Shown one piece after another: positions 61,969 through 64,000 of a stretch of 64,000 bases of DNA. The notes beneath the pieces are model-generated. The model ran no database searches. It worked only from the letters and a program-made list of their open reading frames with translations, and was not told the origin of the DNA. The DNA is taken from positions 1 through 64,000 of the forward strand of contig CAJUJM010000066.1 in assembly GCA_910586755.1 (NCBI GenBank), in the 5' to 3' direction. Both the position numbers and the translations under genes were made by a program. Numbering within the stretch: the first letter of the stretch is position 1; the number at the start of each line of letters is the position of its first letter. The DNA is from an uncultured Lachnospiraceae bacterium. GTDB lineage: Bacteria; Bacillota; Clostridia; Lachnospirales; Lachnospiraceae.

Positions 61969-64000
61969 ATGGCCACAAGTCAAAAAAGGAATTCCACAAT
62001 CCGTTTTCTCATATACAGCTTTATCGGACTCTTGTTCTCTGGCATAGTTATTTTCAGTGTATTGGGAATTTATATGAACAGAAAGAGCAAAGAGACGATT
62101 TATGAAGTGGGAGAAATCTACATGTCCGGAATGAACGAGCAAATGTCCAGACATTTTGAAAGTGTCATCAGACTGCGGTTCGATCAGGTTGACGGCATCA
62201 CTTCTGTGGTTTCAGAAAGAAACAAAGATCGGGAGAGTATATACACAGAACTGATCTATCGGGCGCAGATCCGAAATTTTGAGTATTTAGCCCTGTGTTC
62301 CCAAGAAGGACACTTTGAAACCCTTTATGGAGAAGACATACAGCCAATTAATCCGGAGCCTTTTGCGGATGCGCTGACCCATGGAGAACAAAGAGTTGCC
62401 GTAGGTGCAGATGCCGCGGGGAAAAAAGTAGTATTGTTTGGCGTTGAGGCCAATTATCCTCTGCAGAACGGCGACGAAAGCATTGGCCTGATAGCTGCTG
62501 CTCCTTTAGAATATATCACAGACTTTCTTTCCCTGGAAGATAAAGGGCAGCTGATGTACTATCATATTATTCGGCCGGACGGCAGTTATGTAATTCAAAA
62601 TCCTCACAGTGAATTGTGGCAGTTTTTAAGCCTGTTACAAAATCAGCCGGAATCTGCGGAAAACGACTATGTTTTAGAAAATACAGCTGAAGAGCTTGCT
62701 TCCGCGTTAGAAGAGCATCAGGAATATACTACAACACTTAATATAGATGGAGAAGAACAGCAAATTTATGTGGTGCCTTTGCCATGCTCTGAGTGGTTTT
62801 TAGTAGCGGTGATGCCGTATGGCACATTGGACGAGACCATAAACACGTTAAGTGTTCAGCGAGTGGTTATTACGATACTGGCCTGTGCTTCTATTTTAAT
62901 CCTCCTGTCATTGATTTTCCGCCAGTATTTTGTCATGACGCGCCTTCAATTAAAGGAGGTGGATAAGGCCCGTCAGGAGGCGATTGAAGCGAGTAAAGCC
63001 AAGAGTAAATTCCTGGCTAACATGAGTCACGATATCCGCACCCCTATGAATGCAATTGTAGGAATGACTGCCATTGCCACAGCTCATATAGACGACAAGG
63101 AGCAGGTGCAGACATGTCTGAGAAAGATCACGCTGTCAAGTAAACATCTGCTGGGGCTGATTAATGATGTTTTAGACATGTCTAAAATTGAAAGCGGTAA
63201 ATTGACCCTGACAACAGAGCAGATTTCTTTAAAAGAGATTGTCGAGGGAATTGTCAGCATTATGCAGCCTCAGGTAAAGGCAAAAAGACAAAATTTTGAC
63301 ATTCATGTAGAAAATATTATAGAAGAAAATGTATGGTGTGATGGCGTACGTTTAAACCAGGTTTTGCTGAATCTCCTTTCCAATGCGACTAAATATACGC
63401 CGGAGGGAGGATCCATACGGCTGTCCTTGTTTGAGGAAGAATCTCCAAAAGGAGAAGATTATGTCCAAATCCATATTGTAGTGAAAGACAATGGAATCGG
63501 CATGTCGCCGGAATTTTTGAAACGGATCTATGATTCTTACAGCCGGGCGGACGGAACCAGAATACATAAAACCGAGGGAGCCGGTTTGGGAATGTCCATC
63601 ACAAAGTATATTGTGGACGCAATGGAGGGAACCATTGATGTGCAGAGTGAACCGGATAAAGGTACAGAGTTCCATATTACGGTGGACTTTGAAAAGGCTG
63701 ATACAATGGAAGTGGATATGGTCCTTCCCGCCTGGAATATGCTGATAGTGGATGATGACGAATTATTATGCCAAACTGCCGCAAAGGCTTTGGATTCCAT
63801 TGGAATTAAGGCGGAATGGACATTAAGCGGAGAAAAGGCCATAGAGATGGTGATGCAGCACCACAGAAGGAGAGATGACTATCAAATTATCCTGTTAGAC
63901 TGGAAGCTGCCGGGTATGAACGGAATTCAGGTTGCCAGAGAGATTCGGAATAATTTGGGAGATGAAATTCCTATTTTGCTGATTTCCGCATATGATTGGG
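61969..64000 (+). CDS. Hybrid sensor histidine kinase, 3' end outside window
   Basis: The frame stays open from ATG 61969 (AAGGAGGAG upstream) to the window edge, 677 codons. The first membrane segment is at about residues 12-34, then an extracellular double-PAS-like sensor to residue about 288, then a second membrane segment (VVITILACASILILLSLIF). The histidine is in FLANMSHDIRTPMNAI (His 354); the N box is NQVLLNLLSNATKYTPEGG; G boxes are DNGIGMS and GAGLGMSITKYIV. A receiver domain begins LIVDDDELL, with phospho-aspartate in ILLDWKLPGMNG (Asp 644). The ligand is unknown. Confidence 0.93.
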   Translation, partial: MATSQKRNSTIRFLIYSFIGLLFSGIVIFSVLGIYMNRKSKETIYEVGEIYMSGMNEQMSRHFESVIRLRFDQVDGITSVVSERNKDRESIYTELIYRAQIRNFEYLALCSQEGHFETLYGEDIQPINPEPFADALTHGEQRVAVGADAAGKKVVLFGVEANYPLQNGDESIGLIAAAPLEYITDFLSLEDKGQLMYYHIIRPDGSYVIQNPHSELWQFLSLLQNQPESAENDYVLENTAEELASALEEHQEYTTTLNIDGEEQQIYVVPLPCSEWFLVAVMPYGTLDETINTLSVQRVVITILACASILILLSLIFRQYFVMTRLQLKEVDKARQEAIEASKAKSKFLANMSHDIRTPMNAIVGMTAIATAHIDDKEQVQTCLRKITLSSKHLLGLINDVLDMSKIESGKLTLTTEQISLKEIVEGIVSIMQPQVKAKRQNFDIHVENIIEENVWCDGVRLNQVLLNLLSNATKYTPEGGSIRLSLFEEESPKGEDYVQIHIVVKDNGIGMSPEFLKRIYDSYSRADGTRIHKTEGAGLGMSITKYIVDAMEGTIDVQSEPDKGTEFHITVDFEKADTMEVDMVLPAWNMLIVDDDELLCQTAAKALDSIGIKAEWTLSGEKAIEMVMQHHRRRDDYQIILLDWKLPGMNGIQVAREIRNNLGDEIPILLISAYDW

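Noticed and set aside
1..64000. tRNA genes or CRISPR arrays
   Set aside because: Reading the intergenic regions showed no cloverleaf with a T-arm GTTCRANNC and no regularly spaced repeats.

Overview
The window looks like the chromosome of a low-to-mid GC Gram-positive anaerobe of the class Clostridia, most likely the Lachnospiraceae. This rests on gene content and order: a Firmicutes-type ireB-ruvX-DUF1292-mltG-trmR-trhP cluster, RNase J, PPi-dependent phosphofructokinase, dimeric glycyl-tRNA synthetase, IreB, a DUF5662 protein, a split cobalamin-dependent methionine synthase, and strong AGGAGG ribosome binding sites. I cannot name the species. No rRNA, tRNA, CRISPR array, insertion sequence or integrase was found.

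Layout. Bases 359-6395 hold RNA-modification genes (prmA, rsmE, a cysteine desulfurase, thiI, mtaB), with a divergent HPr-like gene lacking the catalytic histidine. Bases 6461-12787 hold the yrr-type cluster with an RNase J gene inserted. Bases 12811-19572 carry an M16 peptidase, era, recO, a lipoprotein and glyQS. Bases 19662-23717 carry three tandem MATE transporters. Bases 23758-28517 are a compact AT-rich accessory islet. It contains two convergent DNA methyltransferase genes that are both cut off at the same point, a frameshift in one of them at an A_AAA_AAG heptamer, a roughly 487-nt structured non-coding RNA with its own promoter and terminator, and an MNT-HEPN toxin-antitoxin pair. From 28736 on the content is mostly core again: amidase, pfp, hslO, csp, ruvAB, zapA, a U32 peptidase, an FtsW/PBP pair, an unknown gene behind a sigma-D-like promoter, a NUDIX protein, a Met-rich secreted protein, an M32 carboxypeptidase, metF/metH, an MBOAT/DHHW acylation pair, hemB/hemL, a fructose PTS locus, and a hybrid histidine kinase that runs off the right edge.

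How the genes work together. The cysteine desulfurase and ThiI form a tRNA 4-thiouridine pair. TrmR and TrhP form a tRNA wobble-uridine modification pair. MetF, the separate activation-domain protein and MetH form a cobalamin methionine cycle. The RpiR-family regulator, FruK and FruA form a fructose uptake locus. FtsW/RodA and PBP2 form a peptidoglycan polymerase-transpeptidase pair. The strongest candidate for something undescribed is the large structured RNA at about 27072-27558 in the defence-like islet.
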